A stretch of 64,000 bases of DNA, from NCBI GenBank assembly GCA_017409825.1, contig JAFQRZ010000036.1, positions 1-64,000 of the forward strand, read 5' to 3'. Below, one piece after another: positions 7,917 through 15,347 of this stretch; the first letter of the stretch is position 1, and every line of letters begins with the position of its first letter. This DNA is from Agathobacter sp. Its GTDB lineage: Bacteria > Bacillota > Clostridia > Lachnospirales > Lachnospiraceae. Under the pieces are notes generated by a model. The model had not been told where the DNA came from. It worked only from the letters and a program-made list of their open reading frames with translations, and did not search any database. Made by a program: the position numbers and the translations under genes.

Positions 7917-8473
7917 TGAAGAAATATGTTGTTATAGCTGGTGTAAATGGTGCAGGAAAATCAACTCTCTATCAGATGTATGATGAATTTAAAGATATGC
8001 CAAGAATAAATGTTGATGAAATAGTAAGAGATATAGGTAATTGGAAAAATCCCAAGGATGTTTTTGCTGCGGGAAAAGTTGCAGTGAAAAATATAAATAA
8101 GTATTTAGAAGAAGGAATTACTTTTAATCAAGAGACTACACTGTGTGGAAATTCCATAATTAGAAATATATTGAAAGCGAAAGATAGTGGCTATTTTATT
8201 GAATTACATTATGTAGGAGTTGAATCTGCTGAAATTGCAAAAGAGAGAGTAAAATATAGAGTTAAACAAGGGGGACATGGAATACCGGAAGAGGATATTG
8301 AAAGAAGATATGTAGAAACATTTATACAGCTTAATCGAATCATAAAAGAGTGTGATTTAGTGGCACTGTATGATAATTCTGAGAAGTTCAGACGATTTGC
8401 AATATATAAGTCCGGAAATATAGTTAGATTATCGCAAAATGTACCGAAGTGGTTTTCAAAAATAGATGTATAA
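7916..8473 (+). CDS. Zeta-type toxin kinase
   Basis: The protein is 185 residues, a P-loop kinase of the zeta toxin class (PF06414). The Walker A motif is AGVNGAGKST (residues 8-17), NVDEIVRD follows as the substrate-binding Asp/Glu region, and a basic lid includes ERVKYRVKQGGHGIPEEDIE. Zeta/PezT kinases phosphorylate UDP-N-acetylglucosamine and block wall synthesis; that substrate is inferred from the family. GTG 7916 is used as start, overlapping the antitoxin stop. The partner is an XRE antitoxin, as in PezAT-like systems. Confidence 0.82.
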   Translation: MKKYVVIAGVNGAGKSTLYQMYDEFKDMPRINVDEIVRDIGNWKNPKDVFAAGKVAVKNINKYLEEGITFNQETTLCGNSIIRNILKAKDSGYFIELHYVGVESAEIAKERVKYRVKQGGHGIPEEDIERRYVETFIQLNRIIKECDLVALYDNSEKFRRFAIYKSGNIVRLSQNVPKWFSKIDV

Positions 8474-8506
8474 GAAAGGTCGCTAGAGATTTAGTGATCT
8501 TTTCTA
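8474..8506 (+). terminator. Weak terminator after the zeta gene
   Basis: GAAAGGTCGCTA pairs with TAGTGATCTTTTC through several G-U pairs, and the T run lies in the right arm. A weak but plausible intrinsic terminator. Confidence 0.4.
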
Positions 8507-8613
8507 ATGCAACAAATCATAACATTATTCTTGCAAAATGGTAAGTTTGGTTGATTGTAAAACATGACAGGCAAAGATATAATGTAATCAAACATAACAA
8601 AGGTGGGAAAAAG

Positions 8614-9042
8614 ATGATTAGTGACAACTTATATTCTTTAAGAAAATTACATCAGTTGACACAAGAAGAAGTATCTGAGCGAGTAGGTGTTAGTAGGCAA
8701 GCACTTGCAAAATGGGAAAGTGGAGAAACTATGCCAGATATAGAAAAATGTGTATTGTTGGCAGAACTTTACAATGTAACACTTGATGATTTAGTGAATT
8801 ATACAAAAGATGAAATGGGACTTAGTGTACCACCAAAGGGGAAGCATGTATTTGGTGTAGTGACAGTTGGAGATAAAGGACAGATTGTGATACCACACAA
8901 AGCAAGGAAGATTTTCCAGGTTCAGAGTGGAGATAGATTTATTGTTCTTGGAGATGAATATCAAGGGATAGCATTAATCAAGGAATCAAACTTTTTAAAT
9001 ATGATAAACGAAGTGAAGAAAGCAGGCGATCAATATGAGTAA
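8614..9042 (+). CDS. Transcriptional regulator: XRE HTH fused to SpoVT/AbrB domain
   Basis: The protein is 142 residues. Residues 1-60 are an HTH_3 domain (LTQEEVSERVGVSRQALAKW), and residues about 75-140 are a swapped-hairpin AbrB domain (VGDKGQIVIPHKARKIFQV). ATG 8614 is chosen because AAAGGTGGG lies just upstream; a TTG at 8551 in the same frame would place the promoter inside the gene. TATAAT at 8578-8583 with TTGTAA 17 bp upstream is the likely promoter. Its last 8 bases overlap the glycosyltransferase gene, so the two are coupled and it probably controls that gene. Confidence 0.83.
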   Translation: MISDNLYSLRKLHQLTQEEVSERVGVSRQALAKWESGETMPDIEKCVLLAELYNVTLDDLVNYTKDEMGLSVPPKGKHVFGVVTVGDKGQIVIPHKARKIFQVQSGDRFIVLGDEYQGIALIKESNFLNMINEVKKAGDQYE

Positions 9043-10225
9043 GATAGCATTCTTTTGTATTCCAGCACATGGTCATACAAATCCAACATTAGAAGTGGTA
9101 AAAGAACTTATTCATCAGGGACATGAAGTAAGATATTATTCTTATGAATGTATGAGAGAAAAAATAGAATCCACAGGAGCGGAGTATATTTCTTGTGATG
9201 ATTATGATTTTGAACAGAAGCTGACTCCAGCAGATGGAAAACGCATTGCAGAAGATATGTCTTTTGCAATTGAAATCTTAGTGAATTCAACGCTTGCGAT
9301 GGATGCGGCACTTTTGGAGCAGATAAAACAGTGGAAGCCAGATTGTATTGTGGCAGATTCTATGGCGTTATGGGGAAAGCTTATAGCAAAGAAACTTAAT
9401 ATTCCGTTTGTTTCTTCTACCACCACTTTCGCATTTAATAAAGATTCGGCAAAAGTGATGCAAGGTAGCCTAAAGGATTTGTTTATAGTCTTAATTCAAA
9501 TGGGAAAAGCCCATAAGCATATCAAAAGATTACAGGAAAATGGTTATGACATAAAAAATGTAATCGAGATTATTCAAAATGATAATGATACGAATACGAT
9601 TGTGTATACATCACCAGAGTTTCAACCATATTCGGATACATTTTCTGATAAATATGTATTTGTTGGTCCATCTATTCGTCCGACAAATGATGTGTTTGAA
9701 AAGACAAGAGAGAAACTTGTTTACATCTCGATGGGAACAGTAAATAATGATATGACTGCCTTTTACAAAAACTGCATAGATGCACTTAAAGATAGTGATT
9801 ATCAAGTGGTACTCTCTGTTGGTAGTCAAGTTGATATAAAGCAATTACAAGAATATATGACAAAATCAGAGAGTAAGGCACAGTTTCATGTGCTACCTTA
9901 TGTGGACCAGATTGCAGTGCTTGAGAAAGCAGATGCATTCCTTACGCATTGCGGTATGAATAGTGTAAGTGAAGCATTGTATTTCAAGGTGCCACTTGGG
10001 ATGTATCCACAAACGAATGAACAAAAGGGAGTTGCATTTCGTGTGAACGAGCTTGGAGCAGGAATATATTTAAGTAGTGATGCTATATCAGATATTCAAA
10101 TAGCGGTTAAAGAACTCTTGCAACAATCAGAGTACAAAGAACAAGCAACTGTGATAAATAATAGTTTCTCAAAATGTGGAGGAAGTAAGGCTGCAGTAGA
10201 AAAGATACTGGATGTTTGTTCTTGA
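9035..10225 (+). CDS. GT1 macrolide-type glycosyltransferase (MGT family)
   Basis: The protein is 396 residues, the usual length for MGT/GT-B enzymes. The N-terminus MSKIAFFCIPAHGHTNPTLE carries the conserved His-Gly-His-x-Asn acceptor-side motif. The nucleotide-sugar region is FLTHCGMNSVSEALYFKVPL (about 305-325), the PSPG-like HCG-N-E signature. It should move a sugar from a UDP-sugar to a small lipophilic acceptor; macrolide inactivation is the best-known role but is only inferred. It is translationally coupled to the AbrB-type regulator. No terminator is obvious before the next module's inverted repeat at 10251. Confidence 0.87.
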   Translation: MSKIAFFCIPAHGHTNPTLEVVKELIHQGHEVRYYSYECMREKIESTGAEYISCDDYDFEQKLTPADGKRIAEDMSFAIEILVNSTLAMDAALLEQIKQWKPDCIVADSMALWGKLIAKKLNIPFVSSTTTFAFNKDSAKVMQGSLKDLFIVLIQMGKAHKHIKRLQENGYDIKNVIEIIQNDNDTNTIVYTSPEFQPYSDTFSDKYVFVGPSIRPTNDVFEKTREKLVYISMGTVNNDMTAFYKNCIDALKDSDYQVVLSVGSQVDIKQLQEYMTKSESKAQFHVLPYVDQIAVLEKADAFLTHCGMNSVSEALYFKVPLGMYPQTNEQKGVAFRVNELGAGIYLSSDAISDIQIAVKELLQQSEYKEQATVINNSFSKCGGSKAAVEKILDVCS

Positions 10226-10250
10226 TAACAAATTACAATTTGGTAAGGAA

Positions 10251-10298
10251 CAGGTGTGTCAAAAGAATGTTGACACGCCTGTATGTTTTTGCTATAAT
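10251..10298 (+). promoter_or_regulatory. Promoter with 12-bp inverted repeat over the -35 box (HTH module copy 2)
   Basis: TTGACA 10270-10275 and TATAAT 10293-10298 are 17 bp apart. The arms CAGGTGTGTCAA (10251-10262) and TTGACACGCCTG (10270-10281) have the same 7-nt spacing as copy 1, with one G-T pair. The T-rich tract behind the right arm means this could also act as a terminator for the glycosyltransferase transcript. Confidence 0.75.
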
Positions 10299-10330
10299 AG
10301 TGCCAATAAATAAATGACACAGAGGGCGTT

Positions 10331-10603
10331 ATGATTACAACGTTAGAAGAAGCATTAAAACGTATAGATGAATTAGAATCAGAGAACAGGACATTACGCG
10401 AAGAATTAGAGAGATATAAGAATATTACACCAGCCGGTCGCCGGAAACATGATGAGACGTGGATGGCATCGTATAATGACTTTGTTGTGAAATATGAAGC
10501 GGGCATGTCTATTATGGAAATCGTTAATATGGGCGAGATTAGTAGAAGAACAGCATATAGGTATAAGGCTTATTATGATGAAATAAAAAAGAAAATGAAT
10601 TGA
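10331..10603 (+). CDS. Small coiled-coil / resolvase-type HTH protein, paralog 2
   Basis: The protein is 90 residues and differs from the 5910 protein at only a few positions, mostly in the coiled coil and the last residues. The HTH region is identical over its core (YEAGMSIMEIVNMGEISRRT). The -35 box of the antitoxin RNA promoter overlaps its stop codon, so it sits directly upstream of the type III toxin-antitoxin locus. It may regulate that locus or may simply have landed there as a mobile module. Confidence 0.75.
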   Translation: MITTLEEALKRIDELESENRTLREELERYKNITPAGRRKHDETWMASYNDFVVKYEAGMSIMEIVNMGEISRRTAYRYKAYYDEIKKKMN

Positions 10604-10629
10604 CGAAAATGACATAGAAATAGTATACT
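10600..10629 (+). promoter_or_regulatory. Sigma-A promoter of the type III antitoxin RNA
   Basis: TTGACG 10600-10605 and TATACT 10624-10629 are 18 bp apart, placing the transcript start near 10636, four bases before the first antitoxin repeat. Confidence 0.8.
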
Positions 10630-10635
10630 ATCTGT

Positions 10636-10743
10636 AGAAGGTGATGCACAGCCTTATAAGTGAGCGATTTATTAGTGGGTGATGCACAGCCCTAAAGTGA
10701 GCGATTTAACAGGTGGCAGAGACTATGGTCTCTGCCATTTTTT
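10636..10743 (+). ncRNA. Type III antitoxin RNA (ToxI/CptI-like), about 2 tandem repeats
   Basis: Two tandem units start at 10640 and 10678, 38 and about 37 nt long. Both contain GGTGATGCACAGCC, then a short A/T-rich variable part, then AAGTGAGCGATTTA. A third unit starts (GGTGGCAG) and runs into a terminator. In ToxIN, CptIN and TenpIN loci the toxin cuts such a transcript into single-repeat pseudoknots that bind and silence it. The order promoter, repeats, terminator, toxin gene is exactly the type III layout. Fold and repeat borders are inferred. Confidence 0.85.
10715..10743 (+). terminator. Terminator between antitoxin RNA and toxin gene
   Basis: Perfect 9-bp stem GGCAGAGAC (10715-10723) and GTCTCTGCC (10728-10736), 4-nt loop, followed by A and six T residues. 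In type III loci a leaky terminator here sets the antitoxin-to-toxin ratio. Confidence 0.9.
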
Positions 10744-10816
10744 GATAATGTCTTATAAATGATGTTATGCTTGCGTAATCGAGAGAAATCTTCCTGCCCA
10801 GTTTGAAAGGAATAAT

Positions 10817-11296
10817 ATGAATAGGAATATAAGAATCTATGAGATAAAAAGTGAATATGTTAAATACTTGGGAAATTATCAAAAACATATTTTTTCGCAG
10901 AGTAATGGAAAAGAAAGGCGAAAATATATTGGGATTGTATTGGAAATCAATGGTATGAAGTATTTTGCACCTTTGTCTTCATATAAAGATAAACATAAGA
11001 AAATGAGAGAAACAGTTGATTTTATTAAGATAAAGAAGTATGCGGTTATTAATTTGAATAATATGATACCTGTTCCAGCTGATCAAATAATAGAATTGGA
11101 CATTAATAAAGAAAAAGATTTGAATTACAGATATTTATTGCAAGCGGAGAGTCGAGAGGTGAATAGACAAAAGAGCAGAATAAGAAAGAATGCTGAAATT
11201 GTATATAGTCACAAACTACATAATGGTAATATGACAGCTCTTGCAAAACGGACAAATGACTTTGTTTTACTTGAGAAACTATGTAAGAAATTTTAG
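10817..11296 (+). CDS. toxN: ToxN/AbiQ-family endoribonuclease toxin (type III toxin-antitoxin)
   Basis: The protein is 159 residues, near the 165-175 of ToxN and AbiQ (PF13958). Recognised landmarks are IYEIKSEYVKYL at the N-terminus, YIGIVLEINGMKYFAPLSSY (residues 37-56, holding the catalytic-region Ser of the family at 54/55), VINLNNMIPVPADQI, and a C-terminal NDFVLLEKLCKKF. It should be a sequence-specific endoribonuclease held inactive by the upstream RNA repeats; many relatives abort phage infection. GAAAGGAAT precedes ATG 10817. A relic of a closely related gene lies at 18979-19054. Confidence 0.9.
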   Translation: MNRNIRIYEIKSEYVKYLGNYQKHIFSQSNGKERRKYIGIVLEINGMKYFAPLSSYKDKHKKMRETVDFIKIKKYAVINLNNMIPVPADQIIELDINKEKDLNYRYLLQAESREVNRQKSRIRKNAEIVYSHKLHNGNMTALAKRTNDFVLLEKLCKKF

Positions 11297-11298
11297 TA

Positions 11299-11420
11299 TA
11301 GGCTGTTCGAAAGAACCAGGTCTAACCTATATATAACGGGGAGACTCCCTGTAAATAAAACATTGGGCTGACCGAAAGGTCCTGGTCCACCGACTGGCGG
11401 GGATTTACCCCGCCTTTTTT
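11299..11420 (+). ncRNA. Candidate structured RNA with two GAAA-loop hairpins and terminator
   Basis: Two related modules follow the toxin gene: GGCTGTTCGAAAGAACCAGG at 11301-11320, and GGCTGACCGAAAGGT followed by CCTGG around 11376-11395. In each, a short stem is closed by a GAAA loop, with a compensating change (GTTC/GAAC against ACC/GGT). Between them lies GGGGAGACTCCC. A strong terminator ends the region: GGCGGGG (11396-11402), CCCCGCC (11408-11414), six T. It may be a 3' UTR structure of the toxin mRNA or a separate RNA. I do not recognise the family. Confidence 0.4.
11396..11420 (+). terminator. Strong intrinsic terminator after toxN
   Basis: 7-bp all-GC stem GGCGGGG and CCCCGCC, loop ATTTA, then TTTTTT. 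It ends the toxin transcript. Confidence 0.9.
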
Positions 11421-11457
11421 GTGTAAAGGTCTACAAAATGATCATTTCATCAAGTCC

Positions 11458-11653
11458 ATTCTTGCCATATCTTACATGCATTCCACAGAGAAACAGCATT
11501 TGTTATCCCGAGGATAGCTACTCCTTCTTTAGCGTGCCTCCCAGGCTGCTATCAATAATAAGTAGAGCAATCGCTTGACTAACAGCCCCGCTAACTTATG
11601 TAAAATATCAAATCTCCTGTTCATACCATAACGGTTAGGACAGGAGATTTTTT
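11458..11653. repeat. Dispersed intergenic repeat, full copy D (about 195 bp)
   Basis: The stretch aligns to copy C (7094-7288) throughout. The central 11529-11624 part differs from C at about five bases, while the flanks differ at roughly one base in four. It carries AGGCTGCTATCAATAATAAG, CAGCCCCGCTAAC, and the right-end hairpin AAATCTCCTG (11610-11619) with CAGGAGATTT (11641-11650) plus T residues. The minus strand 11529-11624 is open for 31 codons with the hydrophobic LYLLLIAAWEA segment. No transposase is present in either copy. Confidence 0.75.
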
Positions 11654-11668
11654 GTAAAGAGGATGGTA

Positions 11669-11695
11669 TTGTTTGAGGAGCATATGTGGTATAAT
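11669..11695 (+). promoter_or_regulatory. Probable sigma-A promoter of the ECF sigma operon
   Basis: TATAAT at 11690-11695 has a TGG extended -10 directly upstream. TTGTTT at 11669-11674 is a 15-bp-spaced, weak -35. The leader to the start codon is about 120 nt and contains a short AAATCTT/AAGATTT hairpin (about 11757-11777). Confidence 0.5.
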
Positions 11696-11824
11696 GAGGA
11701 CAAGGAAGATTGCATTTATTTTGGCGAATTAAGATGAAAAAATTTAAAATTTATTGATAAATCTTGTAAGATTTAGTCTTTTTAAAAGTCTTATAGGTGA
11801 ATAGTAGAAAGGAGGTGTAAGGTA

Positions 11825-12325
11825 ATGGAAGTCGAAAAGATATACTCTTTGTATTTTAATGATGTTTATCGATACATACGTAAATTATCGGGAGATGAAC
11901 ATATTGCAGAAGAAATTGCGGCAGACACATTTTTTAAGGCGATGAAGAGTCTTGATAGTTTTCGCGGAGATTGTGATATACGAGTTTGGTTATGCCAAAT
12001 TGCAAAAAATGGTTATTTATCTTATCTAAAGAAAAACAAACGAAGCGATATGATAACAGATGAAGTTCTTTTGAATATGACAGATTCGAAAATAAACATT
12101 GAAGAAGAGGTTATCCGTCAAGATGAAGCATATCAAATTAAGAAAATTCTTCATGACATTGAAGAACCATATAAAGAAGTGTTTATGTGGAGAGTGTTTG
12201 GTGATTTGAGTTTTAAACAAATAGGACAGATATTTCATAAATCAGAAAACTGGGCTTGCGTTACCTATCACCGTGCACGAAGTAAAATTAAGGCAAGATT
12301 GGAGGCAATGAATTATGAGAAATGA
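11825..12325 (+). CDS. ECF-type RNA polymerase sigma factor
   Basis: The protein is 166 residues, with region 2 (YFNDVYRYIRKLSGDEHIAE, then DTFFKAMKSLDSF) and region 4 (LSFKQIGQIFHKSENWACVT, then YHRARSKIKARLE). This is the standard two-domain group IV sigma factor. GGAGG at 11811-11815 is 9 nt before ATG 11825. The gene overlaps the anti-sigma gene by 11 bases. Its target promoters are unknown; the motif found near the second ECF gene (63336) is not present upstream here. Confidence 0.88.
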   Translation: MEVEKIYSLYFNDVYRYIRKLSGDEHIAEEIAADTFFKAMKSLDSFRGDCDIRVWLCQIAKNGYLSYLKKNKRSDMITDEVLLNMTDSKINIEEEVIRQDEAYQIKKILHDIEEPYKEVFMWRVFGDLSFKQIGQIFHKSENWACVTYHRARSKIKARLEAMNYEK

Positions 12326-13106
12326 ATGTAATATTATCAAAGAACTTCTTCCACTCTATGTTGAGAATATGGTATGTGAAGACACAATCTACTTTATAGA
12401 AGAACATATTAGCACATGTGAAAAATGCCGTAATAAGTTAAAGAGCATGGAAAGCTTAAATATGTTAGATGAAAATACGAAAGAGACGATTAATGATGAC
12501 ATAACAAATTTGAAAAATTTTAAAAAGGAATGGAAAAGAAAGAATCGTAGCTTGATAAGGAAGCGAACAATACTAATCAGCATTTGTGTTTTTATAGCAA
12601 CGGCTATATTGGTAAGCAACGTTTTCATAAATAATTTTACTAAAACAGAAGGAATTCATGTTTTAGGAAAGTGGGCGCATATCAATTATCAGGAGAAATG
12701 TTATTTTATTGATACAAAAACAAATGAAGTAACTGGAGATAGTACTTTTGCTATTTCAGGAATGTTGTATGACAAACATAAAAAAATATTTCAAGAATAT
12801 AGTACGACAAGTACATTTAGCGGACATATTGAAGTGAGTGCATATCCTTTTGCTTTGACGGAAGACTATTTGCCACATTCGGGTTCAATATCGGACGAGG
12901 AGATTATATTTTTAAGTGACAGATGCAATGAGCCAGGTTATTTTGAAAGGGTTTATATGGTAGAGATTCTGCGCTCAAATCCTGAAGTCGTTGTGATTCA
13001 TATTTATTTAGAAAATGACGAAGTTTTAACAGCAGTATGCGGACAGAGTGAAGAAGAGGCATTGGAGAACTATCAACAGTATTTAGAGCGTTTCTTTGAT
13101 GATTAA
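12315..13106 (+). CDS. Membrane anti-sigma factor with zinc-binding N-terminus
   Basis: The protein is 263 residues. The N-terminus has the zf-HC2 anti-sigma signature, with His and two Cys in EEHISTCEKCRNKL (about 28-41). One transmembrane helix follows at about 87-108 (TILISICVFIATAILVSNVF) and then an extracellular domain of about 155 residues that I cannot assign. It should hold the ECF sigma factor at the membrane until a signal releases it. Overlap with the sigma gene supports this pairing. Confidence 0.82.
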   Translation: MRNECNIIKELLPLYVENMVCEDTIYFIEEHISTCEKCRNKLKSMESLNMLDENTKETINDDITNLKNFKKEWKRKNRSLIRKRTILISICVFIATAILVSNVFINNFTKTEGIHVLGKWAHINYQEKCYFIDTKTNEVTGDSTFAISGMLYDKHKKIFQEYSTTSTFSGHIEVSAYPFALTEDYLPHSGSISDEEIIFLSDRCNEPGYFERVYMVEILRSNPEVVVIHIYLENDEVLTAVCGQSEEEALENYQQYLERFFDD

Positions 13107-13224
13107 AAAATTGAAAAGGGCATTACACGAAGAAGTTGTAGATGAATCGGGTGATTTTGGAGAATATGGTATGGTTTGTCCATACTGTGGAGCTCGTACA
13201 GGTGGAGATTTTAGTTGGATTTAA
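13099..13224 (+). CDS. Small zinc-ribbon-like peptide (41 codons), possibly a remnant
   Basis: ATG 13099 overlaps the anti-sigma stop and opens 41 codons ending MVCPYCGARTGGDFSWI. One CPYCG knuckle is visible; a second is missing, so this may be the stump of a zinc-ribbon gene. No ribosome site except coupling to the upstream gene. Confidence 0.35.
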   Translation: MIKKLKRALHEEVVDESGDFGEYGMVCPYCGARTGGDFSWI

Positions 13225-13251
13225 TGATATTTCAGTTAGGAGGAAATATAT

Positions 13252-13734
13252 ATGATAGTCTTTTTTGAAGGTATAGTGATGTGTTTCATTCTGGTAATGT
13301 ATTGTGTTATAGGAATAAGAAATGGAGCAGTTGGTTTAGTATGTCTTTATGAAAAAGATGTACAGGAACGTGTGGTTGAACTGGGTTTGGTCACAAAAGA
13401 GCAAATTAAGAAGCAGTTTCTTGTTTCATCAATTGTTTTATTTATTCCATTGTTTACATTGGTTCCGTATATGGTATATGGAGTAAATGGAGTTACAGAT
13501 TTTACAGAAGGATTTATTCAGATGACCATTATACTTATTAGTATGGGGTTGTTTGACAGATTCTTTATCGATTGGTATTGGGTAGACCGTACAAAGGCGT
13601 GGCACATACCGGGAACGGAAGATTTGAAACCATATATTCCTGTAAAAGTGTTGATTAGAAAGTGGGTAGGAACTTTGGTGGTGTATCCATTAATCGCTTT
13701 GTTGATGGCAAAAATTATGACATTTATTGTGTAG
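13252..13734 (+). CDS. Four-helix integral membrane protein of unknown function
   Basis: The protein is 160 residues with hydrophobic segments at about 3-28, 60-80, 88-105 and 138-158. A conserved-looking loop RFFIDWYWVDRTKAWHIPGT lies between helices 3 and 4. I do not recognise a family. AGGAGG lies 9 nt before the ATG. It ends 47 nt before the Ser/Thr kinase gene and may be co-transcribed with it. Confidence 0.65.
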   Translation: MIVFFEGIVMCFILVMYCVIGIRNGAVGLVCLYEKDVQERVVELGLVTKEQIKKQFLVSSIVLFIPLFTLVPYMVYGVNGVTDFTEGFIQMTIILISMGLFDRFFIDWYWVDRTKAWHIPGTEDLKPYIPVKVLIRKWVGTLVVYPLIALLMAKIMTFIV

Positions 13735-13781
13735 AGGATAAGAACGGAAAAAGAGTTTTTTGAAAGAGAATATAACATCCC

Positions 13782-15329
13782 ATGGGACAAATTATTTATC
13801 ATACGATAACTACAATAAAAAGTACAGAAAAATCACAGGTGTTTCTTGCATCTATGGAAGGTCAGGAAGTGCCAGTCATTATCAAAAGGATGAATGCTGC
13901 TAATCCAGAGGTTTACAAGGTGCTGTCAGAGATGAACAATGAACATATTCCAAGGATATTTGCCAGCGAATGGCAAGGGAAAAAGCTGGTTGTGGCTGAA
14001 GAATATGTTGACGGTGAAACACTGGAGCATTTGCTGAAAGAGGGACTTCTTACGGAAGAACAAAAACTTGAGGTAGCATTGCAATTATGTGAGGCAGTAG
14101 AAGTACTGCATAATTGTGTGCCTCAGATGATTCATCGTGATATTAAGCCGTCCAATGTCCTGATTACAGAGGAGGGATTGCTTAAGTTAATTGATTTTGA
14201 TGCAGCTCGGCAATATAAGGAAATGAGTGAGGATAGTGATACCAGAATTCTCGGAACTGCAGATTATGCTGCACCTGAGCAGTTTGGATATAAGCAGACC
14301 GATGTGCGAAGCGATATTTACTCTATGGGTATCGTGTTTGAGATGTTGCATTTTCATGGAGAAGGACTAGCAGCACTTTCATGGAAAAGAATGCTGGAAA
14401 TTTGCACAAATTTCGATCCTAAGAAAAGATATAGAAGTGTAAATAATTTGTCAAAGGCGATTCGCAGAATTATCTTGTTGCAGAAATATCAGTGGTATGC
14501 TTTGGGGGCTATCCTGTGTGTGGTTTTAATGCTTACAATGAGCGTAGGTTGGATGATGAAACCGATGGAGGAAGGTGGAATGCAGCCAGATACGCAAGGA
14601 ACTGCAGCCACACAGGATTCAGAAGAAGCACAGACGACAGGCGAGTCAGAAATAACAGAGTCAGAACCAGACCCAAAAGATGAGGCTGCCGAAGAAAAAA
14701 TAGCTTTCATTAAGCAGATGTTAGAAATGCAGGGAGCGTATGTATCGGAATATTTTCAAGGGAAAGAAGATGTAAACTATTTTTGTTATTCGGATTTCTT
14801 TGAAAATGATATCGATATCATGGATGCGACATTGACGGATTTGGTGAGTGAAGAAGTTATTCATTTGGATAAAAACATAAGGTTTGAGAATTCCATATTA
14901 ATGATGGATGCAGACTATATGCAAACACTGAAACCATCTTATTACAGGCTGCGAATGGAACTCTTAGACCGTAAAAATGGAGCGGCACGCACGCATGATA
15001 TGCATATAAGAGTTTTTTCGCCAAAGGATACTTTTGTAGAGAACGAATTTTCATTAGAAACGAATTATCTGGATTATCATTATGAGCAGTATGATCGTTT
15101 GCATATTATATTGTGCCCAAATACAAGGCATAAAATTACCGGTTTGTATATGGTGAATCATGGGGTGGTAGACCCAAATTTATATCAGATTTTATATGAT
15201 GGACGAGCGATGGAGCTTTCCGCGAGTTTGTTAGAGCAGTGCAAGAACTCGAAAGAAGTCCTCTTTGAAGTGGAGTTTGATAATGGTAAGAGGGAAAGAC
15301 TAACGATTGCAAATCCATATTTACATTAG
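13782..15329 (+). CDS. Membrane Ser/Thr protein kinase with extracellular domain
   Basis: The protein is 515 residues. Residues 1-210 are a Hanks-type kinase: the catalytic loop is HRDIKPSN with Asp120, the activation segment ends in GTADYAAPEQ, and DVRSDIYSMG follows. The DFG motif reads DFD (LIDFDAAR), and no clear glycine-rich loop is present in the N-lobe. A transmembrane helix at about 236-258 is followed by an acidic linker and an extracellular domain of about 220 residues without PASTA repeats, so this is not the PrkC wall-sensing kinase. It precedes two HTH genes and a wall protein, which could be its targets. Confidence 0.85.
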   Translation: MGQIIYHTITTIKSTEKSQVFLASMEGQEVPVIIKRMNAANPEVYKVLSEMNNEHIPRIFASEWQGKKLVVAEEYVDGETLEHLLKEGLLTEEQKLEVALQLCEAVEVLHNCVPQMIHRDIKPSNVLITEEGLLKLIDFDAARQYKEMSEDSDTRILGTADYAAPEQFGYKQTDVRSDIYSMGIVFEMLHFHGEGLAALSWKRMLEICTNFDPKKRYRSVNNLSKAIRRIILLQKYQWYALGAILCVVLMLTMSVGWMMKPMEEGGMQPDTQGTAATQDSEEAQTTGESEITESEPDPKDEAAEEKIAFIKQMLEMQGAYVSEYFQGKEDVNYFCYSDFFENDIDIMDATLTDLVSEEVIHLDKNIRFENSILMMDADYMQTLKPSYYRLRMELLDRKNGAARTHDMHIRVFSPKDTFVENEFSLETNYLDYHYEQYDRLHIILCPNTRHKITGLYMVNHGVVDPNLYQILYDGRAMELSASLLEQCKNSKEVLFEVEFDNGKRERLTIANPYLH

Positions 15330-15347
15330 CAAAGGATGGAAGTGACT

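Noticed and set aside
10640..10714. Two repeats as a degenerate CRISPR array
   Set aside because: Only two contiguous units without spacers, between a sigma-A promoter and a terminator ahead of toxN; the type III antitoxin reading explains every element.
12315..13106. Sigma/anti-sigma pair at 11825 as the user of promoters P1-P4
   Set aside because: The TGTCACCT motif is absent upstream of 11825 and anywhere near it, while it stands directly ahead of the second sigma gene at 63336.
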